A DNA stretch of 47,105 nucleotides from Nocardiopsis potens DSM 45234 (GTDB taxonomy: Bacteria; Actinomycetota; Actinomycetes; Streptosporangiales; Streptosporangiaceae): assembly GCF_000341105.1 (NCBI RefSeq), contig NZ_ANBB01000058.1, forward strand, positions 1-47,105, read 5' to 3'. This document shows, piece by piece, positions 23,057 through 31,256 of this stretch; the stretch's first letter is position 1; each line of letters opens with the position of its first letter. The notes under the pieces are model-generated. The model saw only the letters and a list, made by a program, of their open reading frames with translations. It was not told the origin of the DNA and did not search any database. Made by a program: the position numbers and the translations under genes.

Positions 23057-23797
23057 ATGGCGACGAGTACGGCCGGGGCCGGGCGGATCCGCCCCAGGAG
23101 GCCCGAGACGCGAACGGGACTGGTGCGCAGGGCCCGGCGGATCAACCGCACCCTGGCCGAGCTGTACCCCGACGCGCGCTGCGAACTCGACTTCGAGAGC
23201 CCTTTCCAGCTGCTGGTCGCCACGGTGCTCTCCGCGCAGACCACCGACACCCGGGTGAACCGGGTCTCACCGGCGCTGTTCGCCGCCTTCCCCGGACCGG
23301 AGGACATGGCCGCCGCCGACCCGGAGCGGATCGAGGCGATCATCCGCCCGACCGGCTTCTACCGCGCCAAGGCCGCCTCGCTGCTCGGCCTGGCCGCCGC
23401 GCTCCGCGACCGGTTCGGCGGGGAGGTCCCCGGCACCCTGGAGGAGCTGGTCACCCTGCCCGGCGTCGGACGCAAGACCGCCAACGTGGTTCTCGGCAAC
23501 GCCTTCGGGGTACCGGGCATCACGGTGGACACCCACTTCGGCCGGCTCACCCGCAGGTGGGGCTGGACCGCCCGGACCGACCCGGTCAAGGCGGAGAAGG
23601 AGGTCGCCTCCCTGTTCCCGCCGAAGGACTGGACGATGCTCTCGCACCGGGTGATCTGGCACGGCCGCAGGGTCTGCCACGCGCGCAGGCCGGCCTGCGG
23701 CGCGTGCGCACTGGCCCCGATGTGCCCGTCCTACGGCGAGGGGCCCACCGACCCGGAGACCGCCCGGTCGCTGCTGCGCGACGGGCCCCGGGCATGA
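23057..23797 (+). CDS. nth: endonuclease III (DNA glycosylase/AP lyase)
   Basis: This 246-residue repair enzyme has the helix-hairpin-helix [14 protein letters not shown] (134-147) with catalytic Lys140 and TVDTHFGRL with catalytic Asp158. The 4Fe-4S cluster uses Cys207, Cys214, Cys217 and Cys223 (C-x6-C-x2-C-x5-C). It excises oxidised pyrimidines from DNA. The ATG lies 6 bases after a TACCCT box without a ribosome site, so it is probably leaderless. The N-terminus is basic and about 25 residues longer than in E. coli. It is divergent from crp, as in other actinobacteria, and followed by a NUDIX gene. Confidence 0.95.
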   Translation: MATSTAGAGRIRPRRPETRTGLVRRARRINRTLAELYPDARCELDFESPFQLLVATVLSAQTTDTRVNRVSPALFAAFPGPEDMAAADPERIEAIIRPTGFYRAKAASLLGLAAALRDRFGGEVPGTLEELVTLPGVGRKTANVVLGNAFGVPGITVDTHFGRLTRRWGWTARTDPVKAEKEVASLFPPKDWTMLSHRVIWHGRRVCHARRPACGACALAPMCPSYGEGPTDPETARSLLRDGPRA

Positions 23798-23823
23798 GCG
23801 CCGGCGCCGAGGAGAGGGAGCGG

Positions 23824-24498
23824 ATGGACGGACGGACCCCGCCGGGATGGCTCACCGCGCTGGCCGAGGCCGGCGCCCGGATGGAGGTGCCGCCGATCAT
23901 GCGCCCGCCCGCCGAGGGCGGCCGCCGCTCGGCCGTGCTGGTGCTGTTCGGCTCCGGCGCCGCAGGCCCCGAGCTGCTGCTGATTCAGCGGAACGACGGG
24001 CTGCGCCGCCACTCCGGCCAGCCCGCCTTCCCCGGCGGCTCGTTCGAGGAGGGCGACCGGACCCCCGAGGAGTGCGCGGTCCGCGAGGCGGTGGAGGAGA
24101 CCGGGGTCGACCCGGCCGGGATCGTGCCGCTGGGCCTGCTCCCCGAGCTCTACATCCGGCACAGCGGGTTCCGCGTCCGGCCGGTGCTGGCCTGGTGGCG
24201 GGAGCCCTCCGCGGTGCACGCCGCGGACGCCGGCGAGGTCGCCGACGCCGTCACCGTGCCGGTCGCCGAGCTCGCCGACCCGGCCAACCGGGTCGTGGTC
24301 GAGGTGTCCGGCCGCCGGACCGGCCCCGGCTTCCGCGTCCGCGGCATGCTGGTGTGGGGCTTCACCGCGGCGGTGCTGGACGCCCTGCTCACCCTGGGCG
24401 GATGGCAGCGGCCGTGGAACGAGGCCGGGCGGGCGGAGGTGGTGCGGCTGGTCCCGCCCGCGGAACCGGCCCGGACCGCCTCCGGCGGGCGGGGATAG
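23824..24498 (+). CDS. NUDIX hydrolase, CoA pyrophosphatase-like
   Basis: This 224-residue protein has a full Nudix box: GGSFEEGDRTPEECAVREAVEE (about 70-91; the core is G-x5-E-x7-REAxEExG). It is preceded by LRRHSGQPAFPGG, the signature H-x-G-Q-x-[AS]-F-P-G-G of the YeaB/NudL CoA pyrophosphatase group. I chose the ATG at 23824, which has GAGGAGAGGGAG upstream. An ATG at 23794 overlaps the nth stop (ATGA) and would add 10 residues, so either coupling or a separate site is possible. Counterpart of Rv3672c. Confidence 0.9.
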   Translation: MDGRTPPGWLTALAEAGARMEVPPIMRPPAEGGRRSAVLVLFGSGAAGPELLLIQRNDGLRRHSGQPAFPGGSFEEGDRTPEECAVREAVEETGVDPAGIVPLGLLPELYIRHSGFRVRPVLAWWREPSAVHAADAGEVADAVTVPVAELADPANRVVVEVSGRRTGPGFRVRGMLVWGFTAAVLDALLTLGGWQRPWNEAGRAEVVRLVPPAEPARTASGGRG

Positions 24499-24507
24499 CG
24501 TAACGGG

Positions 24508-25698
24508 ATGGAAGGCATCGTGCTGGACGTGCTCCTCGTCGTCCTGGTGCTGCTGTTCGCGGGCTCCGGGTACCGGCAGGGGTTCATCGTCGGCGTCATG
24601 AGCTTCGCCGGCTTCATCGGCGGCGGCGTGCTGGCGGCGCTCGGCGCGCCGCCGCTGATCCAGCAGCTGGTCGCCGACCCGGGGCGGCAGGCGCTGCTGG
24701 CCATCGCGGTGGTCTTCCTCTCCGCGGCGATGGGCCAGTTCCTCGCCTCCTACCTCGGAGCCCTGGTGCGCAACCGGGTCACCCGGGACTCCGCGCGGGT
24801 GCTGGACGCGATGGGCGGTGCCCTGGTCAGCGCCGCGTCGGTGCTGCTGGTCGCCTGGCTGGTGGGCAGCGCGGTGGCCAACTCCTCGATTCCGGTGGTC
24901 ACCGGGCAGGTGCAGAACTCCCGGGTGCTGCACGCGGTCGACCGGACCATGCCGGAGGCCGCGAGCACCTGGTTCTCCACCTTCCGCAAGATCGTCGACC
25001 AGAGCGCCTTCCCGCAGGTCTTCAGCGGCCTGGGCACCGGCGAGCCGGCCGAGGTCGCCCCGCCCGACCCCGCGGTGCTCACCACCGAGGAGCTCCGCGG
25101 GGCCAGCCAGAGCATCGTCAAGGTGCTCGGCACCGCGCCGACCTGCCAGCGCCGGGTGGAGGGCACCGGCTTCGCCTACGAGCAGGACCGGATCATGACC
25201 AACGCGCACGTGGTCGCCGGCGTCACCGAGGACCTCCGGGTGGTCACCCGGGAGGGCAGGCAGCTCTCCGCCACGGTCGTGCTGTACGACCCGGAGATGG
25301 ACATCGCGGTGCTGGACGTCCCGGGGCTGGGCCTGGACCCGCTGGACTTCGAGCACGAGGCGGAGAAGGGCGACGACGCGGTGGTCGCCGGGTTCCCGAA
25401 GAACAACGGGTTCACCGCGGTGCCGGCCCGGATCCGGGCCGAGCAGACCGCCCAGGGCCCCGACTTCTACCACGAGAACCAGGTCAGCCGGGAGATCTAC
25501 CAGGTCCGCGCGCTGGTCCGGCCGGGCAACTCCGGCGGCCCGCTGCTCTCCCCGGAGGGCACCGTCTACGGGGTGGTCTTCGCCGCCGCCACCAACGAGG
25601 ACGAGACCGGATACGTGCTCACCGCCGACGAGGTGGCCGGGAACGCCGCCGCCGGCGCCGAGGCGACCGCCCCGGTGGACACCCAGAAGTGCGACTGA
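24508..25698 (+). CDS. marP: membrane-anchored acid-resistance serine protease MarP
   Basis: This 396-residue protein has four N-terminal membrane helices of CvpA type (about 5-125). A periplasmic trypsin-like protease domain follows, with His234 (TNAHVVAG), Asp265 (MDIAVLD) and Ser342 (RPGNSGGPL). Cys213 and Cys395 lie where mycobacterial MarP has its activating disulfide, so redox control may be conserved. MarP protects against acid by processing peptidoglycan-modifying enzymes in mycobacteria. The ATG at 24508 lies 6 bases after TAGCGT, a -10-like box that overlaps the NUDIX stop codon. Confidence 0.93.
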   Translation: MEGIVLDVLLVVLVLLFAGSGYRQGFIVGVMSFAGFIGGGVLAALGAPPLIQQLVADPGRQALLAIAVVFLSAAMGQFLASYLGALVRNRVTRDSARVLDAMGGALVSAASVLLVAWLVGSAVANSSIPVVTGQVQNSRVLHAVDRTMPEAASTWFSTFRKIVDQSAFPQVFSGLGTGEPAEVAPPDPAVLTTEELRGASQSIVKVLGTAPTCQRRVEGTGFAYEQDRIMTNAHVVAGVTEDLRVVTREGRQLSATVVLYDPEMDIAVLDVPGLGLDPLDFEHEAEKGDDAVVAGFPKNNGFTAVPARIRAEQTAQGPDFYHENQVSREIYQVRALVRPGNSGGPLLSPEGTVYGVVFAAATNEDETGYVLTADEVAGNAAAGAEATAPVDTQKCD

Positions 25699-25753
25699 CC
25701 CGCGGTCCCCGGCCGGGAGCCCGATCGGGAACCCGACCAGGAACGGAGCCCCG

Positions 25754-26506
25754 GTGGAACTGACCGTGCTCGGCAGCGCCTCGCCCTACGCCCGCCCGGG
25801 CAACCCCTGCTCGGGGTACCTGGTGCGGCACGGCGGCACCGCCCTGTGGCTGGACGCGGGCCCCGGCACCCTGGCCGAGCTGCAGCGGTACGCCTCCCCG
25901 GCGGAGCTCGGCGGGATCTGGCTCTCGCACCTGCACGCCGACCACGCGGCCGACCTGCTGACCGCCTACTACGCGCTGCTCTACGCGGACCTGGAGCCGC
26001 CGGGGCCGATCCCGCTGTACGGGCCGCCCGGGACCGCCGAGCGGCTGCGCGGCTTCCTCGGCAACACCGGGCCCACCCCGGTCGAGCGCGCCTTCGACGT
26101 GCACGAGCTGCACGACGGCCACCGGGTGCGGATCGGCGGGCTGGAGATCGCCGCGCGCGCGGTCGAGCACGGCTTCCCCGCGTTCGGCGCCCGGATCACC
26201 GCCGACGGCGGCGCGGTGCTGGCCTACTCCGGCGACACCGGCCCCTGCACGGCCCTGGACGAGCTGGCCCAGGGGGCGTCGGTGCTGCTCTGCGAGGCCG
26301 ACCTGGCCGCCCCGGCCGAGGGCGAGGCGGTCCACCTCACCCCGGAGCAGGCCGCCGCGGCCGCGGCGAAGGGCGGCGCCGGCCACCTGCTGCTGACGCA
26401 CGTCGGCCCGGCGCTCAGCGCGGCGGAGGCGGTCCGCCGGGCCGCCGGGGTCTTCCGGGGCGGGGTCTCGCACGCCGACCCGGGACGGAGCCTCTCGATC
26501 GGCTGA
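25754..26506 (+). CDS. MBL-fold hydrolase (RNase Z-like)
   Basis: This 250-residue protein begins MELTVLGSASPYARPGNPCSGYLVR, the typical ElaC/RNase Z-like start. It has LSHLHADHAADL (zinc motif H-x-H-x-D-H, about 58-65), AVEHGFPAFGARI, YSGDTGPC and LLLTHVGP. It lacks the long flexible arm of true tRNA 3' endonucleases, so it is probably another phosphodiesterase of the family. The GTG has GGAG five bases upstream. It follows marP by 55 bases and converges on a small minus-strand ORF. Confidence 0.85.
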   Translation: MELTVLGSASPYARPGNPCSGYLVRHGGTALWLDAGPGTLAELQRYASPAELGGIWLSHLHADHAADLLTAYYALLYADLEPPGPIPLYGPPGTAERLRGFLGNTGPTPVERAFDVHELHDGHRVRIGGLEIAARAVEHGFPAFGARITADGGAVLAYSGDTGPCTALDELAQGASVLLCEADLAAPAEGEAVHLTPEQAAAAAAKGGAGHLLLTHVGPALSAAEAVRRAAGVFRGGVSHADPGRSLSIG

Positions 26507-26513
26507 CCGGCCC

Positions 26514-26717
26514 CTACCAGGCGTCCGGGCCGGCGGAGAGGTCCTCTCCGGCGAGCCGGCGGGCGTCCACCCGGGCGTCCGCCGTCCAGGCCTCCCGTTC
26601 CAGCGCGCGCAGCGCCCGGCGGAGCACATCGGCCGCCTGCTCCCCGTCCCGCCGGGCGGAGCGGAGGATCCGCAGATCCGCGGCTGTCGGGTGGAAGGCG
26701 ACCGGGCCCGGGCGCAC
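26514..26717 (-). CDS. small hypothetical protein, possible ribbon-helix-helix type
   Basis: This 67-residue protein has a short strand-like start (PGPVAFHP), then two charged helices TAADLRILRSARRDGEQAADV and LRRALRALEREAW. That size and pattern fits small ribbon-helix-helix or antitoxin-like DNA-binding proteins, but the match is weak. The GTG lies 5 bases after the cyclophilin stop codon, so it would be the last gene of that transcript. No partner toxin is visible. It could be spurious. Confidence 0.45.
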   Translation of the reverse strand: MRPGPVAFHPTAADLRILRSARRDGEQAADVLRRALRALEREAWTADARVDARRLAGEDLSAGPDAW

Positions 26718-26722
26718 CGTGC

Positions 26723-27310
26723 TCAGTCCCCGCTCCGGTGGATCTCCACCGACTCCAGGACCACGTCGTCGACCGGGCGGTTCGCGCCCTCGGTGGGCAC
26801 CCGGGAGACGGCGTCGGCCACCTGCAGGCTCTCCTCGTCGGCGACCTCGCCGAAGATGGTGTGCTTGCCGTTCAGGTGCGGGGTGGGCGCGGTGGTGACG
26901 AAGAACTGCGACCCGTTGGTGTCCGGTCCCGAGTTGGCCATGGCCAGCACGCCCGGCTCGGCGAAGGTGAGCGACTCGTCGATCTCGTCGTCGAAGGTGT
27001 AGCCGGGGCCGCCCCTCCCGGTGCCCTCGGGGTCCCCGCCCTGGATCATGAAGTCGGGGATGACCCGGTGGAAGACCGTGCCGTCGTAGAAGCCGGGGTC
27101 GTCCTCGGCCAGCTCGGCGAAGTTGCGCACCGTCTCCGGGGCGCGGTCGGGGAAGAGGACGAGCTCGATGTCGCCCTCGCTGGTGCGCAGGGTGGCGCCC
27201 TGCACGTCGGAGACGGATCCTCCGCCCCCGTCGGCGGCGGAGGATCCGCAGCCGGCGGCGAGCAGGGCCGCGGCGCAGGCCAGGGCGGTGGCCGTGAGGT
27301 GTCTGTGCAT
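26723..27310 (-). CDS. lipoprotein peptidyl-prolyl cis-trans isomerase (cyclophilin)
   Basis: This 195-residue protein has a lipoprotein signal ending in the lipobox LLAAGC, so it is anchored outside the membrane. The cyclophilin domain shows TVRNFAELAEDDPGFYDGT, FHRVIPDFMIQGGDPEGTG with the catalytic arginine, NGSQFFVTTAPTPHLNGKH and FGEVADEES. It speeds proline isomerisation of secreted proteins. The ATG at 27310 has no clear ribosome site. A preceding in-frame TTG and a TACCGT box 8 bases upstream hint at a leaderless start. It follows the bldG unit, separated by a hairpin. Confidence 0.92.
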   Translation of the reverse strand: MHRHLTATALACAAALLAAGCGSSAADGGGGSVSDVQGATLRTSEGDIELVLFPDRAPETVRNFAELAEDDPGFYDGTVFHRVIPDFMIQGGDPEGTGRGGPGYTFDDEIDESLTFAEPGVLAMANSGPDTNGSQFFVTTAPTPHLNGKHTIFGEVADEESLQVADAVSRVPTEGANRPVDDVVLESVEIHRSGD

Positions 27311-27345
27311 CAAGGAGTACGGTACCCGGGCGGAGCGCGGCCGGC

Positions 27346-27379
27346 GCCCGGCGGTGCGGCCGAGCCGGCCGCCGGGCGG
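27346..27379 (-). terminator. hairpin after the bldG/ATPase operon
   Basis: Perfect 10-base arms CGCCCGGCGG (27346-27355) and CCGCCGGGCG (27370-27379), with further CGGC/GCCG pairing in the loop. It starts 4 bases after the ATPase gene stop on the minus strand. Confidence 0.65.
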
Positions 27380-27382
27380 GGG

Positions 27383-27937
27383 TCAGCCGACGAGCTGGGG
27401 GCCCTGGCCGTCCGGGGAGGTCAGGGGCCAGCTCATCCGGACCACGGTGCCGTCCTCGGCGGGCTCGATGCTCACCTCGTCGGCGAGCCCGATGATCACC
27501 GCCAGGCCGACGTCGGGGGAGAGGCCGGAGACGCCGCCGGGCGGGGTGTGCTCGCCCGGGTAGACGCCGTTCGCGGTGCCGTCCAGGGGCGCGGGGGCGC
27601 CCCGGCCCGCGTCGGGCTCCTTGGCCGGGGCCCGGTCGGAGACGACGACCTCGAACCGCTTGGCGGCGCGGCCGTTGGCCGGGGCGGGGATCGTCGGCCC
27701 GCCGCGCCCGGGCGGCCTGGCCTCCGATCCGTCGATGAGCTCGATCTCGATCGGCCGGCCGGGGCAGTGCGCTCTGTGCGCCTCCACGGCGCGCGAGCAT
27801 GCCTCACCGACGGCGAGCCTGATCTCGTCGAGGGCGGATTCGGCGATGCCCGCCCGGCGCGCGACGGCGGTCGCCATCAGGCGGGCCGTGCGCACGTGGG
27901 CGGGCAGCGCGCTGATCGTGAGCTGGACGAGGGCCAT
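27383..27937 (-). CDS. anti-sigma-factor-type ATP-binding protein, BldG partner
   Basis: This 184-residue protein belongs to the HATPase_c_2 (RsbW/SpoIIAB-like) group. ESALDEIRLAVGEACSRAVEAH (about 33-54) contains the N-box glutamate/cysteine helix with alanine/arginine where asparagine is usual. GLAVIIGLADEVSIEPAEDGTVVRMSW is the C-terminal part. The middle (about 70-135) is a proline/glycine-rich insert that most RsbW-like kinases lack. Serine-kinase activity is therefore uncertain. It follows bldG by 23 bases, as the ATPase gene SCO3548 follows bldG in Streptomyces, and should bind BldG and a sigma factor. Confidence 0.88.
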   Translation of the reverse strand: MALVQLTISALPAHVRTARLMATAVARRAGIAESALDEIRLAVGEACSRAVEAHRAHCPGRPIEIELIDGSEARPPGRGGPTIPAPANGRAAKRFEVVVSDRAPAKEPDAGRGAPAPLDGTANGVYPGEHTPPGGVSGLSPDVGLAVIIGLADEVSIEPAEDGTVVRMSWPLTSPDGQGPQLVG

Positions 27938-27960
27938 CTTCTCGCTCGCTAAGCGGCCGG

Positions 27961-28308
27961 CTACTTGGCGGCGCGCTTGTCGATGGCCTCCTGCACCGAC
28001 TCATGGATGCCGAAGACCTTGGTCAGCCCGGTGATGCGGAAGATCTTGAGGATCCGCTCCTGGGTGCAGACCAGGTCCAGGGTGCCGTCGTGGGCGCGCA
28101 CCCGCTTCAGGCCGCCCACGAGCACGCCGAGGCCGGTCGAGTCGAGGAACTCCACCTTCTCCATGTTCACCACGAGGTGGAAGTTGCCCTTGTTGACCAG
28201 GTCGATCAGGAGCTCACGCAGCCGAGGCGCGGTATAGACGTCGATCTCACCCTCGACGACGACGATCTCGGTGTCGTCCTTGGTGTAGTGATCCAGCTTC
28301 AAGTCCAC
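27961..28308 (-). CDS. bldG: anti-sigma factor antagonist BldG
   Basis: This 115-residue STAS-domain protein is very close to Streptomyces Bld[19 protein letters not shown], then [20 protein letters not shown] with the phosphorylatable Ser57, and [16 protein letters not shown]. Unphosphorylated BldG-type antagonists bind anti-sigma factors and free stress or developmental sigma factors. In Streptomyces BldG is needed for aerial growth and antibiotic production. The GTG at 28308 has GGAGG four bases upstream. It is divergent from the helicase gene and cotranscribed with its ATPase partner. Confidence 0.95.
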   Translation of the reverse strand: MDLKLDHYTKDDTEIVVVEGEIDVYTAPRLRELLIDLVNKGNFHLVVNMEKVEFLDSTGLGVLVGGLKRVRAHDGTLDLVCTQERILKIFRITGLTKVFGIHESVQEAIDKRAAK

Positions 28309-28517
28309 TAGTCCTCCAGCGCCGAACCGCGAAAAACCGCGAGTGATCTGTGCCGGGCGTTACCCCACAGAGCGGCATTCAACCACGCTTTCACGTCCCG
28401 GCTTCCCGCTTCCCATGAGAAAACCGTGACACCGCGCGTCCCTTCCCCCGGATGCCACACTGAAACCGGTGGTCACCTGCCACTGCGCCGTTCCGGTGCG
28501 CCGAAGGAGGGCTCCAG

Positions 28518-30905
28518 GTGGATCTGTGGGAATCGACACTCGGGCGATCGTGGCGTGACCATACCCCGAACCCGCAGGTGACACATGTGGAGCGGCTGGC
28601 ACGTAGCGAACCGGTAAGCGAAGAGTGGCCGGCATGGACACCGTCCTCGGTGCGGCGGAGGATGGCCGGCGCGGGCGTCGAGGCCCCCTGGTCGCACCAG
28701 GTGGCGGCCGCGAACATGGCACGCTCCGGCGACAACGTGATCATAGCGACCGGTACCGCCTCGGGGAAGTCGCTGGCCTTCCTGCTCCCGGCGGCCGAGG
28801 CGGTGATCGGCGGCGGGACGGTGCTCTACCTCTCGCCCACCAAGGCGCTCGCCGCCGACCAGCTGCGCGCGGTGCGCGAGGCGGGCCCGCCGGAGCTGAT
28901 CGGCGCGGTCTACGACGGGGACACCCCGCGCGAGGAGCGGGCCTGGGTCCGCGCGCACGCCAACTACGTGCTCACCAACCCGGACATGCTGCACCGGGCG
29001 GTGCTGGAGCGGCACCCCTCCTGGGCGGGCTTCCTGCGCCGGCTCCGCTACGTCGTGGTCGACGAGGCCCACCACTACCGGGGCGTGTTCGGCTCGCACG
29101 TCGCCCAGATCCTGCGCCGGCTGCGCCGGGTCTGCGCCCGGTACCGGGCCGAACCGGTGTTCATCCTGGCCTCGGCCACCACCGGCGCCCCGGAGGAGAG
29201 CGCGTCCCGGCTGACCGGCCTGCCGGTGCGCGCGGTGACCGAGGACGGCTCGCCCCGCCCGGCCGTCGACTTCGCCCTGGTCGAACCGGAGCTCACCGAG
29301 CAGACGGGGGAGCGCGGCGCGCCGGTGCGCCGCACCGCCACCGCGGAGACCGCCGCCGTCCTGGCCGAACTGGTCTCCCGCCGGGTCCGCACGCTGGCCT
29401 TCGTCCGCTCCCGGCAGGGCGCGGAGGTGGTCGCGCTGACCGCGCGGCGGACGCTGGCCGAGGCCGGCCGCCCGGACCTCGCCGAGAAGGTCGCCGCCTA
29501 CCGGGCCGGCTACCTGGCCGCGGACCGCCGGGAGCTGGAGGACGGGCTGCGCGGCGGCGGGCTGCTCGGGCTGGCCACCACCAACGCGCTGGAGCTCGGC
29601 GTGGACATCACCGGGGTGGACGCGGTGCTGGTGGCGGGCTGGCCGGGCACCCGGGCCTCGCTGTGGCAGCAGGCCGGGCGGGCCGGCCGGCGCGGCGCCG
29701 ACGCGCTGGCGGTGTTCGTCGCCCGGGACGACCCGCTCGACACCTACCTGGTGCACCACCCGGAGGCGATCTTCGGCCGCTCGGTGGAGGCCGCCGTCAT
29801 CGACCCGGACAACCCCTACGTGCTCGGCCCGCACCTGTGCGCGGCCGCCGCGGAGCTGCCGCTCACCCCGGAGGACCTGGAGCTGTTCGGCCCGGCGGCC
29901 GGGGAGGTCGCGGCCGACCTGGTCCGCCGGGGCCTGCTCCGGCGCCGCCCCCGCGGCTGGTTCTGGACCCGCCGGGAGCGGGCGAGCGACCTGGCCGACA
30001 TCCGGGGCGCCGGCGGCCCGCCGGTGCAGATCGCGGACGCCGAGACCGGCCAGCTGCTCGGCACCGTCGACGAGGCGGCGGCCTGCGGCACGGTGCACGA
30101 GGGCGCGGTCTACCTGCACCAGGGCGAGAGCCACGTGGTGCAGGAGCTGGACCTGGAGGAGCGGGTGGCGCTGGTCCGCGCGGCGGAGCCGGGCTACTCG
30201 ACCTGGGCCCGGGAGGTCACCGAGATCGAGGTGCTGCGCTCCCGGGAGCGGCGCTCCTGGGGGCCGCACGAGGTGCACTTCGGCGATGTCCGGGTGGGCC
30301 GCCAGGTGGTCGGCTACCTCAAACGCGACGTGCGCACCGGGACGGTCCTCGGCGAGCAGCCGCTGGACCTGCCGGAGCGCTCGCTGGACTCGCGCGCGGT
30401 GTGGTGGACGCTGGCCCCGGAGACCGCCGAGCGGCTCCGCGCCGAGGGGGTGGAGCTGCGCGGCGCGGCGCACGCGGCCGAGCACGCCGCGATCGGCCTG
30501 CTGCCGCTCTTCGCCACCTGCGACCGGTGGGACATCGGCGGGGTTTCCACAGCCCTGCACGCCGACACCGGGCGGCTGACGGTCTTCGTCTACGACGGCC
30601 ACGAGGGCGGCGCGGGCTTCGCGGAGCGGGGGTACGCGGCGGCTCGGGAGTGGCTGGCGGCGACCCGCGCGGCCATCGCCGACTGCGAATGCGCGTCCGG
30701 CTGCCCCTCCTGCATCCAGTCTCCGAAGTGCGGAAACGGAAACGATCCGCTGAGCAAGCCGGGGGCGCTGCGGCTCTTGGACGCACTGCTCGACGCGGCG
30801 GTGAACGACGCGGGAACGGGCCGTGATCGCTCCGTGATCGGCGGACCGGAAACCCCGGTAGAGGGAAGCGCGGAAAGCCGCCCGCCGAAGTTTTCCACAA
30901 CGTAA
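28518..30905 (+). CDS. DEAH-box helicase of the MrfA/Hrq1 family
   Basis: This 795-residue superfamily 2 helicase has a Q-type motif PWSHQ, Walker A ATGTASGKS (77-85), VVVDEAHHY (DEAH), SATTGAPEES, and in the C-terminal lobe FVRSRQGAEV, TTNALELGVDI and QQAGRAGRRG. The C-terminal DUF1998-like domain carries the cysteine set CECASGCPSCIQSPKCG, the zinc site of MrfA/YprA-type repair helicases. The family works in mitomycin C or crosslink repair in Bacillus. The GTG has GGAGGG upstream. Its counterpart Rv3649 also begins the tad neighbourhood. Confidence 0.93.
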   Translation: MDLWESTLGRSWRDHTPNPQVTHVERLARSEPVSEEWPAWTPSSVRRRMAGAGVEAPWSHQVAAANMARSGDNVIIATGTASGKSLAFLLPAAEAVIGGGTVLYLSPTKALAADQLRAVREAGPPELIGAVYDGDTPREERAWVRAHANYVLTNPDMLHRAVLERHPSWAGFLRRLRYVVVDEAHHYRGVFGSHVAQILRRLRRVCARYRAEPVFILASATTGAPEESASRLTGLPVRAVTEDGSPRPAVDFALVEPELTEQTGERGAPVRRTATAETAAVLAELVSRRVRTLAFVRSRQGAEVVALTARRTLAEAGRPDLAEKVAAYRAGYLAADRRELEDGLRGGGLLGLATTNALELGVDITGVDAVLVAGWPGTRASLWQQAGRAGRRGADALAVFVARDDPLDTYLVHHPEAIFGRSVEAAVIDPDNPYVLGPHLCAAAAELPLTPEDLELFGPAAGEVAADLVRRGLLRRRPRGWFWTRRERASDLADIRGAGGPPVQIADAETGQLLGTVDEAAACGTVHEGAVYLHQGESHVVQELDLEERVALVRAAEPGYSTWAREVTEIEVLRSRERRSWGPHEVHFGDVRVGRQVVGYLKRDVRTGTVLGEQPLDLPERSLDSRAVWWTLAPETAERLRAEGVELRGAAHAAEHAAIGLLPLFATCDRWDIGGVSTALHADTGRLTVFVYDGHEGGAGFAERGYAAAREWLAATRAAIADCECASGCPSCIQSPKCGNGNDPLSKPGALRLLDALLDAAVNDAGTGRDRSVIGGPETPVEGSAESRPPKFSTT

Positions 30906-30953
30906 TTCACAGCCTGTGGGTAATCCGGCGGGCGATTCCCCGGGTTGTCCACA
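30891..30953. promoter_or_regulatory. cluster of three DnaA-box-like 9-mers
   Basis: TTTTCCACA (30891-30899, inside the helicase 3' end), TGTGGGTAA (30915-30923, reverse of TTACCCACA) and TTGTCCACA (30945-30953, identical to the GC-genome DnaA box consensus) lie within 63 bases. They sit between the helicase stop and the first tad gene. Confidence 0.45.
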
Positions 30954-31058
30954 GGCCGTGGATTTCCCATTCCGGTTCGCCTCCTCCGGGTCCACCGTGG
31001 ACCCGTGCCGCGCGCTCCGAGCACGTCGCGCGGCCCGGAACGGCCCCAGGAGGTCCCA

Positions 31059-31256
31059 GTGAACCACGCCCGCCCCCTCCGCCCCGCGCGCACCGCGGCG
31101 CGTTTCCCCGACCGGGGAATGTCCACCGCCGAGTACGCGGTGGGCACCGTTTCCGCGGTGGCCTTCGCCGCGGTTCTCTACGCGATTCTGACCAGTGCCG
31201 AAGTGCGCGACGCGCTCACCCGGATCGTCATCGATGCGCTCCAGGCCGCCGGCTGA
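31059..31256 (+). CDS. DUF4244 small pilin-like protein of the Tad locus
   Basis: This 65-residue protein has a type IVb (Flp) prepilin signature: a basic leader (about 1-20), then G-MSTAEYAVGTVSAVAF, with the glutamate at position 5 after the expected cleavage glycine, and a hydrophobic stretch to about residue 50. It is probably the structural or a minor pilin, matching Rv3656c. The GTG has AGGAGG upstream. It begins a plus-strand unit with two TadE-like genes, which converges on the minus-strand tadCBA/ssd unit. Confidence 0.88.
   Translation: MNHARPLRPARTAARFPDRGMSTAEYAVGTVSAVAFAAVLYAILTSAEVRDALTRIVIDALQAAG

Noticed and set aside
25754-26506. tRNA 3' endonuclease RNase Z
   Set aside because: The exosite arm of true RNase Z is missing; only the fold and start are similar.
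30891-30953. Chromosomal origin of replication
   Set aside because: Only three box-like 9-mers, and no dnaA, dnaN, AT-rich unwinding element or origin-type gene order.
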